Origin: an uncultured Rhizobiaceae group bacterium
GTDB lineage: Bacteria > Pseudomonadota > Alphaproteobacteria > Rhizobiales > Rhizobiaceae
Assembly (NCBI GenBank): GCA_938044775.1
Contig: CALIOE010000107.1
Span: forward strand, 1 to 51,234
DNA: 51,234 nucleotides
Direction of reading: 5' to 3'
The notes beneath the pieces were generated by a model. The model searched no databases and was not told where the DNA came from. It saw only the letters and a program-made list of their open reading frames with translations. Positions 25,252 to 36,376 of the stretch are shown in pieces (the first letter of the stretch is position 1; the number at the start of each line of letters is the position of its first letter). A program made the translations under genes and the position numbers.

Positions 25252-25758
25252 ATGTCTTTGACAACAGACATCAAGGGCGTCGGTCCATCCATGGCCGCTG
25301 CGTTGTCTGACCTGGGAATCAAATCTGCAGAAGACCTGGCCCGATGCGAGTCGGATGACCTGGTTGCAATACCTGGCATCGGCACACAGCGGGCACACAA
25401 TCTCATCAAAGCAGCAAAGGCATTTATCGCCCCGGAAATTCTGCAGGATAACAACAAACGCAAGGGCACAACTTTCTCGACGGACGCACCAAAAGTAAAA
25501 AAACCTCAGAAAGAGAAAAAGAAATCTCCTGCAAAGGCTTCCAGATCGAAGCTGCAAAATGACCGCGCCGGACCGACAAAAAAGAACGCAACAAAACTGA
25601 AGTCTAAGAAAGAGAGCGACCGAAAAGCTGCAAAAAAGAAGGCCAAGGCCAAGCTGATCAAAAAGCTCAAAAAGGTCGCGAAGTCGATCAAAAAAGCTAA
25701 AGCTAAGGCCAAAGCGAAGGAAAAGGCCAAATCTGCCGGCAAGAAAAAGAAAAAGTAG
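25252..25758 (+). CDS. Helix-hairpin-helix protein with histone H1-like lysine tail
   Basis: A 168-residue protein in two parts. Residues 1-60 contain two helix-hairpin-helix motifs (DIKGVGPSMAAALSDLGI and LVAIPGIGTQRAHNLIKAA), the non-specific DNA-binding element of RuvA, DisA and LigA. Residues 68-168 are a disordered-looking tail with about 41 lysines in 101 residues, plus alanine, ending in KKKKK. This is the layout of a nucleoid-associated protein: a DNA-backbone clamp plus an H1-like tail. An AAGGAGAA precedes the ATG. A PPK2 polyphosphate kinase gene is convergent, with stops 57 bases apart. Confidence 0.85.
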   Translation: MSLTTDIKGVGPSMAAALSDLGIKSAEDLARCESDDLVAIPGIGTQRAHNLIKAAKAFIAPEILQDNNKRKGTTFSTDAPKVKKPQKEKKKSPAKASRSKLQNDRAGPTKKNATKLKSKKESDRKAAKKKAKAKLIKKLKKVAKSIKKAKAKAKAKEKAKSAGKKKKK

Positions 25759-25815
25759 CGCTTCAGCGAATCTTCGCGGTCTGGCGACAGCAAAGGACGT
25801 TCCGGCGAGATATCC

Positions 25816-26736
25816 CTAGTACTTTGGGGGGACGTAAAGACTCTCTGGCAGATCACTGCGTTCATAGTCCGGGTTGGATACCCGGTCAGGAAGAACCACG
25901 GGTTCGTTGAGCACATCCTCATAAGGAAACTGCTGGAGCAGATGATCAATACAATTTAGACGCGCCTGCTTTTTGTCATTGGCTTCGACGATCCACCAGG
26001 GTGCTTCGTCTATGTTCGTCCTCAAGATCATGTCTTCTTTCGCCCTGGTATAGTCTTCCCAGCGAATACGGGATTCCAGATCCATCGGACTCAACTTCCA
26101 CTGTTTCATCGGATCGTGGATGCGCATGAGAAATCGGAACTGCTGTTCCTCATCGCTAATCGAGAACCAGTACTTGATCAGCTTAATGCCCGATCGCACC
26201 AGCATACGCTCGAATTCTGGAACATCGTGAAAAAACTGATCAACCTGGTCCTGTGAGGCAAATTCCATGACCCGTTCGACACCTGCCCGATTGTACCAGG
26301 ACCGATCGAACAGAACCATTTCTCCGCCTGCGGGAAGATGCGGAACATAGCGCTGAAAGTACCATTGAGTTGTCTCACGTTCACTTGGGGCGGGCAGAGC
26401 AACAACGCGGCAGATTCGCGGGTTAAGCCTTTGGGTTATCCGCTTGATAACACCACCTTTACCCGCGGCATCTCGGCCCTCAAACAAAACAACCACTTTC
26501 TGGTTGGTATCCACGATCCAATCCTGAAGCTTGACCAACTCTGCCTGAAGGCGAAAAAGCTCACGGAAATATTGTTGCCTATCGAGCGGCGATTCCGCCC
26601 ACCACCGTTTGATACCGCGCAGCTCTTGTGAAATTCGAATGTCATCAAATTCCATTTCGAGTTCCTCATCAAAACTGTCCTGCATCTCAGCATCAATCCA
26701 GCCCTGATTGGTTTCATCGTCTTTCTTAAAGCTCAT
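25816..26736 (-). CDS. ppk2: Polyphosphate kinase 2 (PPK2 family)
   Basis: A 306-residue one-domain PPK2 that transfers phosphate between polyphosphate and nucleoside (di)phosphates. It shows the Walker A loop FEGRDAAGKGG (about residues 90-100), LPAPSERETTQWYFQRYV, the lid DRSWYNRAGVERV, and KYWFSISDEEQQ with LSPMDLESRIRWEDY near the C-terminus. An acidic N-terminal extension (about 1-50, rich in Asp/Glu) precedes the core. The start is the ATG at 26736, with GGAG six bases upstream; the frame opens 26 codons earlier without support. It is divergent from the hydrolase gene at 26972. PPK2 class (GDP or ADP preference) cannot be told from this reading. Confidence 0.93.
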   Translation of the reverse strand: MSFKKDDETNQGWIDAEMQDSFDEELEMEFDDIRISQELRGIKRWWAESPLDRQQYFRELFRLQAELVKLQDWIVDTNQKVVVLFEGRDAAGKGGVIKRITQRLNPRICRVVALPAPSERETTQWYFQRYVPHLPAGGEMVLFDRSWYNRAGVERVMEFASQDQVDQFFHDVPEFERMLVRSGIKLIKYWFSISDEEQQFRFLMRIHDPMKQWKLSPMDLESRIRWEDYTRAKEDMILRTNIDEAPWWIVEANDKKQARLNCIDHLLQQFPYEDVLNEPVVLPDRVSNPDYERSDLPESLYVPPKY

Positions 26737-26971
26737 CCACTGCTCCACTGAATTTCGGCACTGCCACTCAACAACGTTACTCAAGTACCGGCTCTTACAC
26801 CCAAACTGTGACAATGGGACAATAGCATTGCCTCAGTTGCCGGCCCTCCCCAAGACGTGGTGTCGGCCACACGGTTTGCAACCCCGTTGTAGCGCAACCT
26901 ATCGCCCCTTTTTGCGCTCCCTTCCCGCTCAACCGCTTGATGACCCAGCTCTGCCGCGCCATGTTCCCTGG

Positions 26972-27826
26972 ATGTACATAACGGTCAACGAAACAAGGCT
27001 TTATTTTGATGTGGAGGGTGCCCAGCTTGTTCCGAACGGAGCCAGCCTGCGCGAGAAACCCACTATTATCCTGCTCCATGGTGGGCCCGGCGTCGATCAT
27101 TCGATATACAAGCCGGCCTTCTCAAACCTGGCCGCGCACGCCCAGGTCATCTATCTCGATCATCGTGGCAACGGTCGCAGCGACCAGTCTGAGCCCAGAC
27201 ACTGGAACCTTGCCCAATGGGGCGACGACGTGAAGGCATTCTGCGATCGTCTGGGCATCACAAAGCCCATTGTCTTTGGAGCGTCATTTGGCGGATTTGT
27301 TGCGCAGGCCTATGCAACCCGTCATGCCGACCATCCAGCAAAACTCATTTTGGCCAGCACTGCGTCAAAAGTTGACTTCGAAGTCATGTACCAGAGCTTT
27401 ACCGAGCTGGGCGGTCCGGCAGCGGGAAGCGCAGCAAGAAACTATTGGGGCGCGCCAACTGCGGAATCGCGCGTCAGATACCGCGATTTGTGTGTCCCCT
27501 ATTACACTGCGCAGCCTCTGCGCCAACCGGAGTTGTTTTCTCGCGCCATCGTGAAAGACGATGTGGCGTTGCACTTTAACGGACCGGCCAACGAGATGGG
27601 TAAAATGGACTTCAGCAGCGCCCTGTCGGCGATTACGTGCCCCGTTCTGATCATGGGCGGCGACTGTGACCCCGTCATGCCTTTTGCTTTCAGCGAGCGA
27701 ATTGCCGCGTCTCTTGCACCGGACCTTGTGACATTAAAAAAGTTTGAGGGCTGCGCCCACATGATTGAGAACGACGATCCGGCGGGCTTTTTCAGTGCGT
27801 TGTGCGGGTTTGCAGATCTCCGCTGA
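26972..27826 (+). CDS. Alpha/beta hydrolase (proline iminopeptidase-like)
   Basis: A 284-residue cytoplasmic alpha/beta hydrolase. The oxyanion segment reads LLHGGPGVDHS, then YLDHRGNGRSD, both typical of prolyl aminopeptidase and related hydrolases. The nucleophile is Ser105 in GASFGG, the acid Asp probably in GGDCDPVMP, and the histidine in GCAHMIE. The start is the ATG at 26972 (MYITVNETRLYFDVEG); the upstream frame is open but lies over the PPK2 promoter. An MFS transporter gene follows after 63 bases, so the pair may take up and cleave one substrate. The substrate is unknown. Confidence 0.88.
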   Translation: MYITVNETRLYFDVEGAQLVPNGASLREKPTIILLHGGPGVDHSIYKPAFSNLAAHAQVIYLDHRGNGRSDQSEPRHWNLAQWGDDVKAFCDRLGITKPIVFGASFGGFVAQAYATRHADHPAKLILASTASKVDFEVMYQSFTELGGPAAGSAARNYWGAPTAESRVRYRDLCVPYYTAQPLRQPELFSRAIVKDDVALHFNGPANEMGKMDFSSALSAITCPVLIMGGDCDPVMPFAFSERIAASLAPDLVTLKKFEGCAHMIENDDPAGFFSALCGFADLR

Positions 27827-27889
27827 TGACTGCGTCACCGGAACAATAATTTCGTAGACAGCCAATCGCGCCAAACCTATCGTCCGGCA

Positions 27890-29104
27890 ATGGATGACGC
27901 GCGCGTTCACGACAGCAAATATTCCTGGACACGGCTTGGCATCACTCTGGCCATTGCGACCATTTGCAACGTCGGTATTTGGGCCATCATCGTTATCATG
28001 CCCGCCGTTCAGGCGGAGTTCGGCGCCGACCGCGCTGATGCTTCGCTCCCTTATACGGCAACCATGATTGGCTTCGCGTTGGGCAATCTGTTTATCGGCA
28101 GGGCGGTTGATCGGTATGGGGTAACGCTGTCGGTGACAGCTGCCGCAATCGCCATTGCTGCAGCATACCTGCTCGCGACCTTCAGTACTTCAGTCTACAT
28201 TCTTACAGCCATACAGGTGATCATAGGATTTGGAACAGCAGCCGGGTTTGGCCCTCTTATTGCTGATATTTCGCATTGGTTTCTGAAACATCGCGGGCTG
28301 GCCGTGGCAATTACAGCAAGTGGAAACTACCTGTCCGGCGCAATCTGGCCATTGCTACTCAGCGACGTGCTGAGCGACTTCGGATGGCGCTACGTCTATC
28401 TGGTTCTGGCCGCCGTTTCATTGCTTATTATGCTGCCACTGTGTCTGATGTTGAAACGTCAGATTCCCGTAGAAGCAACCGAACGCGCCGAAACAAGTTC
28501 CAGATTGAGCGGAAAAACCGTCAGCTTCTCGCCCCGTGCTCTGCAATACATGCTCGCATTGGCAGGTTTCGGGTGTTGTATGGCAATGTCGATGCCGCAG
28601 GTTCACATCGTTTCTCTGTGCGTTGATCTCGGATTTGGTCCCGCAGTCGGAGCCGAAATGCTGTCACTCATGCTGATGGGCGGCGTTGTATCACGGTTGG
28701 TCTCAGGGTTGATTGCCGACCGGCTTGGCGGCCTACGCACTCTGCTCATCGGGTCGGTCGCGCAATGCATCGCGCTATTTCTGTATATTCCCTATGACGG
28801 ACTCGTTTCGCTCTACATTGTGAGTCTTGTATTCGGACTTTCGCAGGGCGGCATCGTTCCAAGTTACGCAGTGATTGTCCGCGAATACCTGCCAGCCCGT
28901 GAGGCCGGAGCCAGGGTTGGCTTCGTGATCATGGCGACCATTTTCGGAATGGCAACCGGGGGGTGGGCATCGGGTTGGATCTACGATCTAACCGGATCGT
29001 ATCAGATGGCATTTCTGAACGGCATTGCCTGGAACTTCCTCAACATCGGAATTGTGTTGTTGATCTTGTTCAGATCACAGACGCCGAAAGTTGTCGCGAC
29101 CTGA
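27890..29104 (+). CDS. Major facilitator superfamily transporter
   Basis: A 404-residue inner-membrane protein with twelve predicted helices. After helix 2 it has GRAVDRYG, the MFS loop motif (GxLaDrxGrk), repeated as SGLIADRLGG after helix 8. The proline-rich and glycine-rich helices GFGTAAGFGPLIADISHWF resemble monocarboxylate/oxalate-formate type carriers, so an organic acid is a possible substrate. It follows the alpha/beta hydrolase gene on the same strand. No strong ribosome site stands before the ATG at 27890, which suggests readthrough translation from the gene before it. Confidence 0.9.
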   Translation: MDDARVHDSKYSWTRLGITLAIATICNVGIWAIIVIMPAVQAEFGADRADASLPYTATMIGFALGNLFIGRAVDRYGVTLSVTAAAIAIAAAYLLATFSTSVYILTAIQVIIGFGTAAGFGPLIADISHWFLKHRGLAVAITASGNYLSGAIWPLLLSDVLSDFGWRYVYLVLAAVSLLIMLPLCLMLKRQIPVEATERAETSSRLSGKTVSFSPRALQYMLALAGFGCCMAMSMPQVHIVSLCVDLGFGPAVGAEMLSLMLMGGVVSRLVSGLIADRLGGLRTLLIGSVAQCIALFLYIPYDGLVSLYIVSLVFGLSQGGIVPSYAVIVREYLPAREAGARVGFVIMATIFGMATGGWASGWIYDLTGSYQMAFLNGIAWNFLNIGIVLLILFRSQTPKVVAT

Positions 29105-29130
29105 AAACTGTCTCCTGAATGTGCACTTAC

Positions 29131-29484
29131 CTAGCGCAGATTTGCTGTCCCAAAATTGACTGAGAAGCGCTTGCAGTAAACGTGAACCGACTTCGCCGAT
29201 TTCGCCACGGCTGCGGGCAAAGAGTAAGTCTGCTTTCCGCTCAGCCGTTTCAGTTTGGCAATGCGCTTCGTTGGTTTGGATCCTGTACCGACATAAATGT
29301 AAAGATCCGGGCCGGACGATGAGCTGAAACCACTCAGGGTCAACCTGCCATTGTCGGACAATGTTGCCGTTCCGCTGACTTTGTATTTCCCCTTCCCGGA
29401 AAACGTCCCCTTCTTGCTTGCGGCGTGCGCCGCACCAAAAGACGCAGCCAAGAGTGCAATCACGGCAACTAATCTTACGAACAT
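29131..29484 (-). CDS. Exported DM13-domain protein
   Basis: A 117-residue protein with a signal peptide (MFVRLVAVIALLAASFGAAHA). The mature part is one DM13 domain: GKGKYKVSGTATLSDNG, LTLSGFSSSSGPDLYIYVG and the closing VHVYCKRFSVNFGTANL, with a single cysteine at the position thought to take part in electron transfer in this family. DM13 domains are found in extracellular redox proteins of bacteria and animals. The start is the ATG at 29484. It converges on the MFS gene with 26 bases between stops. The partner is unknown. Confidence 0.85.
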   Translation of the reverse strand: MFVRLVAVIALLAASFGAAHAASKKGTFSGKGKYKVSGTATLSDNGRLTLSGFSSSSGPDLYIYVGTGSKPTKRIAKLKRLSGKQTYSLPAAVAKSAKSVHVYCKRFSVNFGTANLR

Positions 29485-29727
29485 AAACACGGCATATCCC
29501 CGGCACATTGATTTCGAGAAACCAAAGCCGGTTTTACGACAAGTTACCAATCACCACTCTTCAAGCTTGTTTGAACGTTGCGTCATGAACGACTCGGGAA
29601 CCAGACCAGAACGACTGAGCCCGGATTAATTCTCCAAGCGTTCACTGCTCTTCATGTGATCGTCCTCCGGGACTTAAGAGAACGAAACACCGTCGACCAC
29701 GAGCTTGAGGCTACACGGACGGTGCGA

Positions 29728-30249
29728 TCAGACTTTGGCGAGCAACTTCTTTGCGCGCCCGGAAACTGATTTTCGGCTGTCTTCAGACAGACGCTCAAGA
29801 TGTGGTTTGAGCCATTTGTTGAGATCTGGATGTTCTTTTCGCCAGTCAAAAAGAACCTGCATCGACGTGTTAAGAACGATCCAGTCGTCGTGATTGGCCA
29901 CGTTGAATTTCACGATCTCGATGGCCCGCTGTTTTTGGGTGGGCGACAGAAGCTCTTTTGTCATGTCAAACAACAGCGCAAGGGTCCACTGTGTGGACGC
30001 CTGATCAATGGCAGCGACATCGCTCTGCAATCCGTCCATGAGATCCATGGTCCAATCGGGATGAGCAGCTGTAACCCGCTTCAAGGCACTTGAAACCCTC
30101 AACCGCACAACGTCATCTTTCGAGAAATAGCAGCCGTAGAGATCGTTCAACAGCGACTGATCGGCGAGCACCTGATCGACCACTTCAACCGTTCGACCGA
30201 GCGAATTCGGATGACCTCCAGTCAACATAGATTCAAAACTTTCAGACAT
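29728..30249 (-). CDS. HEAT-like helical repeat protein
   Basis: A 173-residue, all-helical, soluble protein. Paired helices such as DLYGCYFSKDDVVRLRVSSA and MDLMDGLQSDVAAIDQ fit a short HEAT/ARM-like repeat scaffold, as in the PBS-lyase/armadillo class. No catalytic motif is visible. The ATG at 30249 has GGAG at good spacing. It begins 31 bases after the stop of the ABC-F gene on the same strand, so it is probably in one transcript with it; the meaning of this pairing is unknown. The fold is inferred from the helix pattern. Confidence 0.7.
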   Translation of the reverse strand: MSESFESMLTGGHPNSLGRTVEVVDQVLADQSLLNDLYGCYFSKDDVVRLRVSSALKRVTAAHPDWTMDLMDGLQSDVAAIDQASTQWTLALLFDMTKELLSPTQKQRAIEIVKFNVANHDDWIVLNTSMQVLFDWRKEHPDLNKWLKPHLERLSEDSRKSVSGRAKKLLAKV

Positions 30250-30280
30250 CACGGTCTCCACGTGTCAATAAATGCGCCGT

Positions 30281-32098
30281 TCATGAAGTCTCCATTGCCT
30301 CACGCATCATCTCCAGTTCCAGCCACCGTTCCTCGCTTTCTGCAAGTCCGGCCTGCGTCTTTTCCAGTAACCTGACAAGCTGATTGAAGCGTTTTGGATC
30401 CCTTTCGAACAATTGCGGCTCCGAAAGTGCCCGATTTACCTTGGCAATGTCCTTTTCCAGCTTCTCCATTTGGGCGGGAAGTGTTTCCAGCGCATGCTTG
30501 TCTTTGAAGCTCAACTTGCTCGCTGTTTTGGAACCGGGCTCCCTGACTGGCTCTTTGGGTTCTGCCGCGCCTCCTTTCCTGCGAGGCGTGTCGGCGGGAG
30601 TAAACGAGTTGTTGCCGCGTTGGGCCAGCATGTCGGAATATCCACCTGCATATTCGATCCAGACACCGTCGCCGTCGGGAACACATACCGAGGTACACAC
30701 CCGATCGAGGAAGTCACGGTCATGGCTGACGACAATCACCGTTCCCTCGTATTCAGCAATCATCTCCTGGAGGAGATCAAGAGTCTCCAAATCAAGATCG
30801 TTGGTCGGTTCATCCAGAACCAGCAAATTGGACGGGTGACGCAATTGCATAGCAAGGCTCAGCCTGCCCCGCTCGCCGCCGGAAAGAACACGCAAAGGTG
30901 TCCCGGCCTGCTCGGGCAGGAACAGAAAGTCTTTCATATATGCCATGACATGTTTTGTCGTGTTGCCGATCCGCACAATGTCCGTACCGCCGCCGGTCAG
31001 AGCGTCTTTGAGGCTGGTGTCAGGGTCCAGAGTGGAGCGCTTTTGATCAACCACAAGCATCTGGATATTGGCGCCCGGTTTGACGGTGCCGTTGTCCGGC
31101 GGCAGCTGGCCGGTGAGAATACTGACCAGCGTGGTTTTGCCTACACCGTTGGGGCCAACGATTCCGAGTCGTTCGCCACGGGCAATGCGGGTTGAAAAGT
31201 CCCGAACAAGAACGCGGTCACCAAATGCTTTGCTCACATGCTCGACCCGAGCGACCAGTTTGCCTGAAGTCTCGCCCTCGGCAACGCTCATTGTGACGTC
31301 GCCAGTCGGCTTCATCCGGTCGGCACGCTGATTGCGAAGCAAGTCGAGGTCACCCAATCGCTTCATATTGCGCTTGCGACGACCCGAGACGCCGTGTGTT
31401 ACCCAGTGCTCTTCACGGACAATTTTTCTGTCAAGTTTATGGGCATCAAGTTCTTCCTGCTCCAACAAACCATCGCGCCATTCTTCAAAGCGTCCAAAGC
31501 CCTTGTCCAGAAGCCTTGATCGCCCACGGTCGATCCAAAGTGTGGACCGGGACAGGTTCTCCAAAAAACGCCGGTCATGACTGATCAATACAATGGCCGA
31601 CCGCATTGCCGACAATTCAGTCTCGAGCCACTCGATCGCCGGCAGGTCGAGATGGTTTGTAGGTTCGTCAAGAAGCAGAATGTCGGGCTGTGGAGCAAGC
31701 ACGCGCGCAAGGGCGGCCCGTCGGGCTTCACCTCCCGAAAGATTAGCGGATTGTTCTGCGCCGGTGAGCCCCAGCGCCTCCAGAAGCACGGTCGCACGAT
31801 GCGGATCGTCGCCTTCCCCCAGGCCATCGTTCACATAGTCGGCAACGGTTTCAAAGGCGGAGAAATCGGGCTCTTGAGAAAGGTACTTAACAGTGGTTCC
31901 AGGTTGGGAAAAGCGCTCACCAGAATCTGGCTCAATCATGGAGGCCGCGACTTTGAGCAACGTCGACTTCCCCGACCCGTTGCGCCCAACAAGGCAGAGG
32001 CGTTCGCGTTCGTGTACAGCGAGTTCGGCACCTGTCAGCAATGGTGTCGATCCAAAGGTCAGATAGATGTCGCGCAGTGTCAGAAGTGGCGGAGCCAT
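30281..32098 (-). CDS. uup: ABC-F family ATPase (Uup type)
   Basis: A 605-residue cytoplasmic protein with two ABC ATPase domains and no membrane segment. Domain 1: Walker A GRNGSGKST, signature LSGGEARRA, Walker B LLLDEPTNHLDL. Domain 2: GPNGVGKTT, LSGGERGRLSL, LVLDEPTNDLDL. A linker of about 80 residues joins them, and a charged C-terminal coiled coil (about 540-605) fits Uup rather than EttA. ABC-F proteins bind the ribosomal E site and relieve stalled translation; Uup also binds DNA structures and affects transposon excision. The HEAT-like gene follows. Divergent or upstream neighbour: phosphoglucomutase on the same strand, about 80 bases before it. Confidence 0.93.
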   Translation of the reverse strand: MAPPLLTLRDIYLTFGSTPLLTGAELAVHERERLCLVGRNGSGKSTLLKVAASMIEPDSGERFSQPGTTVKYLSQEPDFSAFETVADYVNDGLGEGDDPHRATVLLEALGLTGAEQSANLSGGEARRAALARVLAPQPDILLLDEPTNHLDLPAIEWLETELSAMRSAIVLISHDRRFLENLSRSTLWIDRGRSRLLDKGFGRFEEWRDGLLEQEELDAHKLDRKIVREEHWVTHGVSGRRKRNMKRLGDLDLLRNQRADRMKPTGDVTMSVAEGETSGKLVARVEHVSKAFGDRVLVRDFSTRIARGERLGIVGPNGVGKTTLVSILTGQLPPDNGTVKPGANIQMLVVDQKRSTLDPDTSLKDALTGGGTDIVRIGNTTKHVMAYMKDFLFLPEQAGTPLRVLSGGERGRLSLAMQLRHPSNLLVLDEPTNDLDLETLDLLQEMIAEYEGTVIVVSHDRDFLDRVCTSVCVPDGDGVWIEYAGGYSDMLAQRGNNSFTPADTPRRKGGAAEPKEPVREPGSKTASKLSFKDKHALETLPAQMEKLEKDIAKVNRALSEPQLFERDPKRFNQLVRLLEKTQAGLAESEERWLELEMMREAMETS

Positions 32099-32176
32099 GG
32101 CAATAACAGTGGTGAGCGTGCTGCCTGCGATATAGCCGTCAAAAGCCGCTCAAGTCCACGTGAATTGCACCGTGGT

Positions 32177-34176
<2,000 letters not shown>

Positions 34177-34401
34177 ATGAAAACTCTTATTGCCGCAATC
34201 AGCATTGCCTTCCTGTCAACCGCAGCTTTTGCAGCAGCGCCGGCCTTCTCCGAAGCTGATGCTGACGGAAACGGCATACTTTCTCTTGAAGAAGCAAAAG
34301 TTGCACTTCCCGATATGGAAGAAGCGGCCATTGTCGCAGCGGATGCCAACAACGATGGCGGCCTGACCGAAGACGAGTACACGGCACTGACTGCTGGCTA
34401 A
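34177..34401 (+). CDS. Exported EF-hand calcium-binding protein
   Basis: A 74-residue protein with a signal peptide (MKTLIAAISIAFLSTAAFAA). Two EF-hand loops follow: DADGNGILSLEE (about 30-41) and DANNDGGLTEDEY (about 57-69), each with Asp at 1, 3 and 5 and Glu at 12, so both should bind calcium. It is shorter than calmodulin-like proteins and resembles small periplasmic EF-hand proteins of alphaproteobacteria. A GAAAGGA precedes the ATG by seven bases. It is a single-gene unit ended by a strong hairpin. Confidence 0.9.
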   Translation: MKTLIAAISIAFLSTAAFAAAPAFSEADADGNGILSLEEAKVALPDMEEAAIVAADANNDGGLTEDEYTALTAG

Positions 34402-34449
34402 GCAGTCTGGCACAGTTTGGAGCCGGTCTCCGGACAAGACCAGTTCCAT

Positions 34450-34486
34450 TTCATCCGGCGAAGCACCCCCCGCTTCGTCGGATGAA
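34450..34486 (+). terminator. Strong hairpin after the EF-hand gene
   Basis: A fifteen-base stem with one G-T wobble (TTCATCCGGCGAAGC against GCTTCGTCGGATGAA) and a C-rich seven-base loop. The T-run is weak (TACCGTTG), but the position 48 bases after the stop and the stem length fit a terminator. Confidence 0.65.
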
Positions 34487-34600
34487 TACCGTTGATCTGC
34501 GAAAGCCGCCGCTGATTAGTATCTGCAGGAAGCAGAGCCTTCCCCGCTCAACATTTTTGTGACTACACTTCAACGCCCTGGCCTCGATCGTTGGAGATCT

Positions 34601-36376
34601 ATGATGCGTGCATTCTTTGCTACCGCCCTCACCACACTGCTGCTCGGGTCCTTGCCCGCGCTGGCACAACAGGCCGCCGATTCTGTCGCGCCCGAAATCG
34701 GGACAGCTCAAACGAAAAAACAGGCCGGAACGCCGGTGCGCGGCAAAAAATGGATGGTCGCCATTGCCAATCCCTATGCCGCGCAAGCCGCCGCAGATGT
34801 GCTGAGATCCGATGGTTCGGCGATTGATGCTGCTGTTGCTGCCCAACTGGTACTCGGCCTTGTAGAACCTCAATCCTCAGGCCTTGGAGGTGGCGCTTTC
34901 CTGGTATATTTTGACGCTGAGAGCGGCAAGCTGACCACGCTGGATGGTCGGGAAACTGCTCCGGCAGCGGCCACACCAAGACTGTTTCAAAACCAGGCCG
35001 GCGAACCCTTGAAGTTCTATGACGCCGTTGTTGGCGGTCGCTCTGTTGGAACGCCTGGCACGCCGGCGCTGCTCGAAGAAATGCACGCGCGCTGGGGAAA
35101 GCAACCCTGGGACAAGCTCTTTGCGCCGGCAAAGCAGCTCGCGACGCAAGGCTTTGTGGTCTCACCCCGACTCGAGGCGCTGGTTGAGCTCGACCAGGTT
35201 CGGCTGAGTGTCCATCCAAAAACAGCAGCCTACTTCCTGCCCGACGGCGAGCCACTTAAGGCAGGTTCCACATTAAAAAACCCGGCCTATGCAGAAACCC
35301 TGGCGCGATTATCAAAAAACGGCGCCAAAGAGGGCTTTTACGGAGGAGAAACGGCTAAGTCCGTCGTTGCAACGGTGGGTTCATTTACAGCAAATCCAGG
35401 TCTGCTGAACCTTTCCGATCTGGCCAACTATCAAACCAGGGAGCGCAAGCCCGTCTGTTCAGATTATCAGGAAGTGTCGGTTTGCGGGATGGGCCCGCCC
35501 TCGTCAGGTGCGCTTACCGTTGGGCAAATCCTGGGTATCGCAGGTAATTTCGACCTCAAGGAACTCGGGCCGGAAAACCCCGAAAGCTGGCGTATTGTGG
35601 GAGATGCTTCACGCCTCGCGTTTGCCGACCGGGGCCGCTACATGGCTGACAGCGATTTTGTACCGATGCCTACCAAGGGGCTGCTCAAGCCGGATTACCT
35701 CAGCGCCAGGGCCGATTTACTTGACAGCGAAGACGGCATGGCGATGACCGGTGACGCCGTAACACCGGGAGACCCCAGCTGGGACCATGCGGCGGTCGAC
35801 TATGCCGATGATGTCTCACTGGAGCTTCCTTCGACCACCCATTTCGCCATCGTGGACTCCCAGGGCAACGCGGTATCTATGACCAGCACGATCGAAAACG
35901 CGTTCGGGTCGCGTCTGATGGTTGGTGGATTTCTCTTAAACAATGAACTGACCGACTTCTCGTTCAAAAGCCACGATAACGGTGTGCCAATTGCAAACCG
36001 TGTCGAGCCAGGCAAGCGTCCTCGTTCTTCAATGGCTCCAACCATCGTGATGAAAGACGGAAAACCAGTGCTGGTTATCGGTTCGCCCGGCGGCAGCCGG
36101 ATCATTGGCTATGTTGCAAAAACCATAATCGCCTATCTGGACTGGGGCATGGACATCCAAGCGGCAATATCAAGCCCCCATCTGGTGAATCGATTCGGCA
36201 CCTATGACCTCGAAGAGAACACCGACGCCGCGAACCTGGCTCCTGAGCTCGAAAAACTGGGCTATGAAGTCAAGATACGGGACCTCAATTCAGGACTGCA
36301 TGGCATCGCCATCGAGAACGGCGAACTCATTGGAGGAGCGGACCCCCGTCGCGAGGGTATCGTTCTGGCCGAATAA
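34601..36376 (+). CDS. ggt: Gamma-glutamyltransferase (exported)
   Basis: A 591-residue Ntn hydrolase that cleaves glutathione and transfers the glutamyl group. A signal peptide (MMRAFFATALTTLLLGSLPALA) directs it to the periplasm. The large subunit region shows DAAVAAQLVLGLVEPQSSG and LDGRETAPAA. The self-cleavage site and nucleophile are in LPSTTHFAIVD, where the first Thr becomes the N-terminus of the small subunit; then NAVSMTSTIENAFGS, MVGGFLLNNELTDFS and GSPGGSR. GGAG stands close to the paired ATGs at 34601 and 34604. Its TAA directly abuts the stop of the convergent gapR. Confidence 0.95.
   Translation: MMRAFFATALTTLLLGSLPALAQQAADSVAPEIGTAQTKKQAGTPVRGKKWMVAIANPYAAQAAADVLRSDGSAIDAAVAAQLVLGLVEPQSSGLGGGAFLVYFDAESGKLTTLDGRETAPAAATPRLFQNQAGEPLKFYDAVVGGRSVGTPGTPALLEEMHARWGKQPWDKLFAPAKQLATQGFVVSPRLEALVELDQVRLSVHPKTAAYFLPDGEPLKAGSTLKNPAYAETLARLSKNGAKEGFYGGETAKSVVATVGSFTANPGLLNLSDLANYQTRERKPVCSDYQEVSVCGMGPPSSGALTVGQILGIAGNFDLKELGPENPESWRIVGDASRLAFADRGRYMADSDFVPMPTKGLLKPDYLSARADLLDSEDGMAMTGDAVTPGDPSWDHAAVDYADDVSLELPSTTHFAIVDSQGNAVSMTSTIENAFGSRLMVGGFLLNNELTDFSFKSHDNGVPIANRVEPGKRPRSSMAPTIVMKDGKPVLVIGSPGGSRIIGYVAKTIIAYLDWGMDIQAAISSPHLVNRFGTYDLEENTDAANLAPELEKLGYEVKIRDLNSGLHGIAIENGELIGGADPRREGIVLAE

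Noticed and set aside
30413-31195. Plus-strand frame of 260 residues inside uup
   Set aside because: Antisense to the second ABC domain and coiled coil; no motif.
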